This document shows positions 5,713 to 5,976 of a DNA stretch of 5,976 nucleotides, piece by piece. The DNA is taken from the NCBI GenBank assembly GCA_017448375.1, contig JAFSLR010000391.1:1-5976 (forward strand), read 5' to 3'. Positions within the stretch are counted from its first letter, which is position 1, and each line of letters opens with the position of its first letter. The position numbers and the translations under genes are program-made. The notes beneath the pieces were generated by a model. The model saw only the letters and a program-made list of their open reading frames with translations. It searched no databases and was not told where the DNA came from. This DNA is from Synergistaceae bacterium (GTDB lineage: Bacteria; Synergistota; Synergistia; Synergistales; Aminobacteriaceae).

Positions 5713-5976
5713 ATGAAGAAAAAAGTATTTGCGCTTGTTTCAGCCATAGTGATAATAATCATTATGGTAATCACACAGCAGAATCGCGGCTCAGCTACAA
5801 TGGGTACGGGAACTGCTGACGAATTCGGGGGCCCCGGGGCTATCACAGTAACAGTAACGCTCAAGGACGGGAAAATTTCTGACGTAAAAGCAGAAGGCCC
5901 GAAAGAGACTCCCGGAATAGGCTCGGTAGCAATCGAGAAAATGCCCGCCGAAATGGTTGCCGGGAACACAATCAAT
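5713..5976 (+). CDS. FMN-binding domain protein, N-terminal part (possible flavocytochrome-c-type reductase)
   Basis: The first 88 codons are present and the gene continues past the right edge. The start is the ATG at 5713, with AGGAGG at 5695-5700, a rather long 12-nt spacing. Residues 1-4 are MKKK, followed by a hydrophobic stretch (about 5-21) acting as a signal peptide or membrane anchor. From about residue 32 the sequence matches the start of an FMN_bind domain: GTGTADEFGGPGAITVTVT, then LKDGKISDVKAEGPKETPGIG and an Ala-Ile-Glu-Lys-Met helix. In this family a later Ser/Thr-Gly-Ala-Thr motif carries covalently bound FMN; that part lies outside the window. Such domains occur alone or at the N-terminus of extracytoplasmic FAD-dependent fumarate- or urocanate-reductase-like enzymes, and which applies cannot be seen here. 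It diverges from the channel/TRAP cluster across a 127-nt gap, so the two may be co-regulated. Confidence 0.85.
   Translation, partial: MKKKVFALVSAIVIIIIMVITQQNRGSATMGTGTADEFGGPGAITVTVTLKDGKISDVKAEGPKETPGIGSVAIEKMPAEMVAGNTIN

Noticed and set aside
5821..5840. GC-rich palindromic run in the FMN-binding gene
   Set aside because: It encodes the conserved Gly-Gly-Pro-Gly turn of the domain and needs no further explanation.
5661..5975. Minus-strand open frame of 104 codons opposite the FMN-binding gene
   Set aside because: It lies antisense to a well-supported family match and shows no ribosome site or recognisable motif; it is a shadow frame.

Overview
The window is a compact, gene-dense bacterial segment. 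Five genes lie head to tail on the minus strand, and a sixth gene, cut by the right edge, diverges from them on the plus strand. In minus-strand transcription order they are: an MscS-family mechanosensitive channel with a long extracytoplasmic coiled-coil region (5585-3321, TTG start); a small YerC/TrpR-type DNA-binding protein (3343-3059) overlapping the channel gene by 23 nt; two tandem, clearly paralogous TAXI-type TRAP solute-binding proteins (3012-2023 and 1983-1027); and the first 314 residues of the fused TRAP permease (944 to the left edge). The plus-strand gene (from 5713) starts a membrane-anchored or exported FMN-binding-domain protein.

The host is probably a Gram-negative-type anaerobe, because periplasmic binding proteins of a TRAP system and FMN_bind flavoproteins occur together and every start has a strong AGGAGG-type ribosome binding site. 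Synergistota would fit the combination of TAXI transporters, FMN-binding flavoproteins and moderate GC. That placement is an inference from gene content, not a measured assignment.

Layout: 1-944 permease N-terminal half; 945-1026 gap with a terminator-like hairpin; 1027-1983 TAXI protein 1; 1984-2022 gap; 2023-3012 TAXI protein 2; 3013-3058 gap; 3059-3343 YerC-like regulator; 3321-5585 MscS channel; 5586-5712 divergent promoter region; 5713-5976 FMN-binding protein. No stretch over 300 bases lacks a gene.

How they may work together: the two binding proteins should capture small organic acids or amino acids in the periplasm and deliver them to one ion-coupled fused permease. The hairpin between the second binding-protein gene and the permease is well placed to make binding proteins in excess over permease. 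The YerC-like protein is a candidate regulator of the cluster. The channel could release solutes or relieve turgor on osmotic downshift, but a direct functional link with the uptake system is inferred only from operon structure. I see no mobile element, CRISPR array, tRNA or rRNA.
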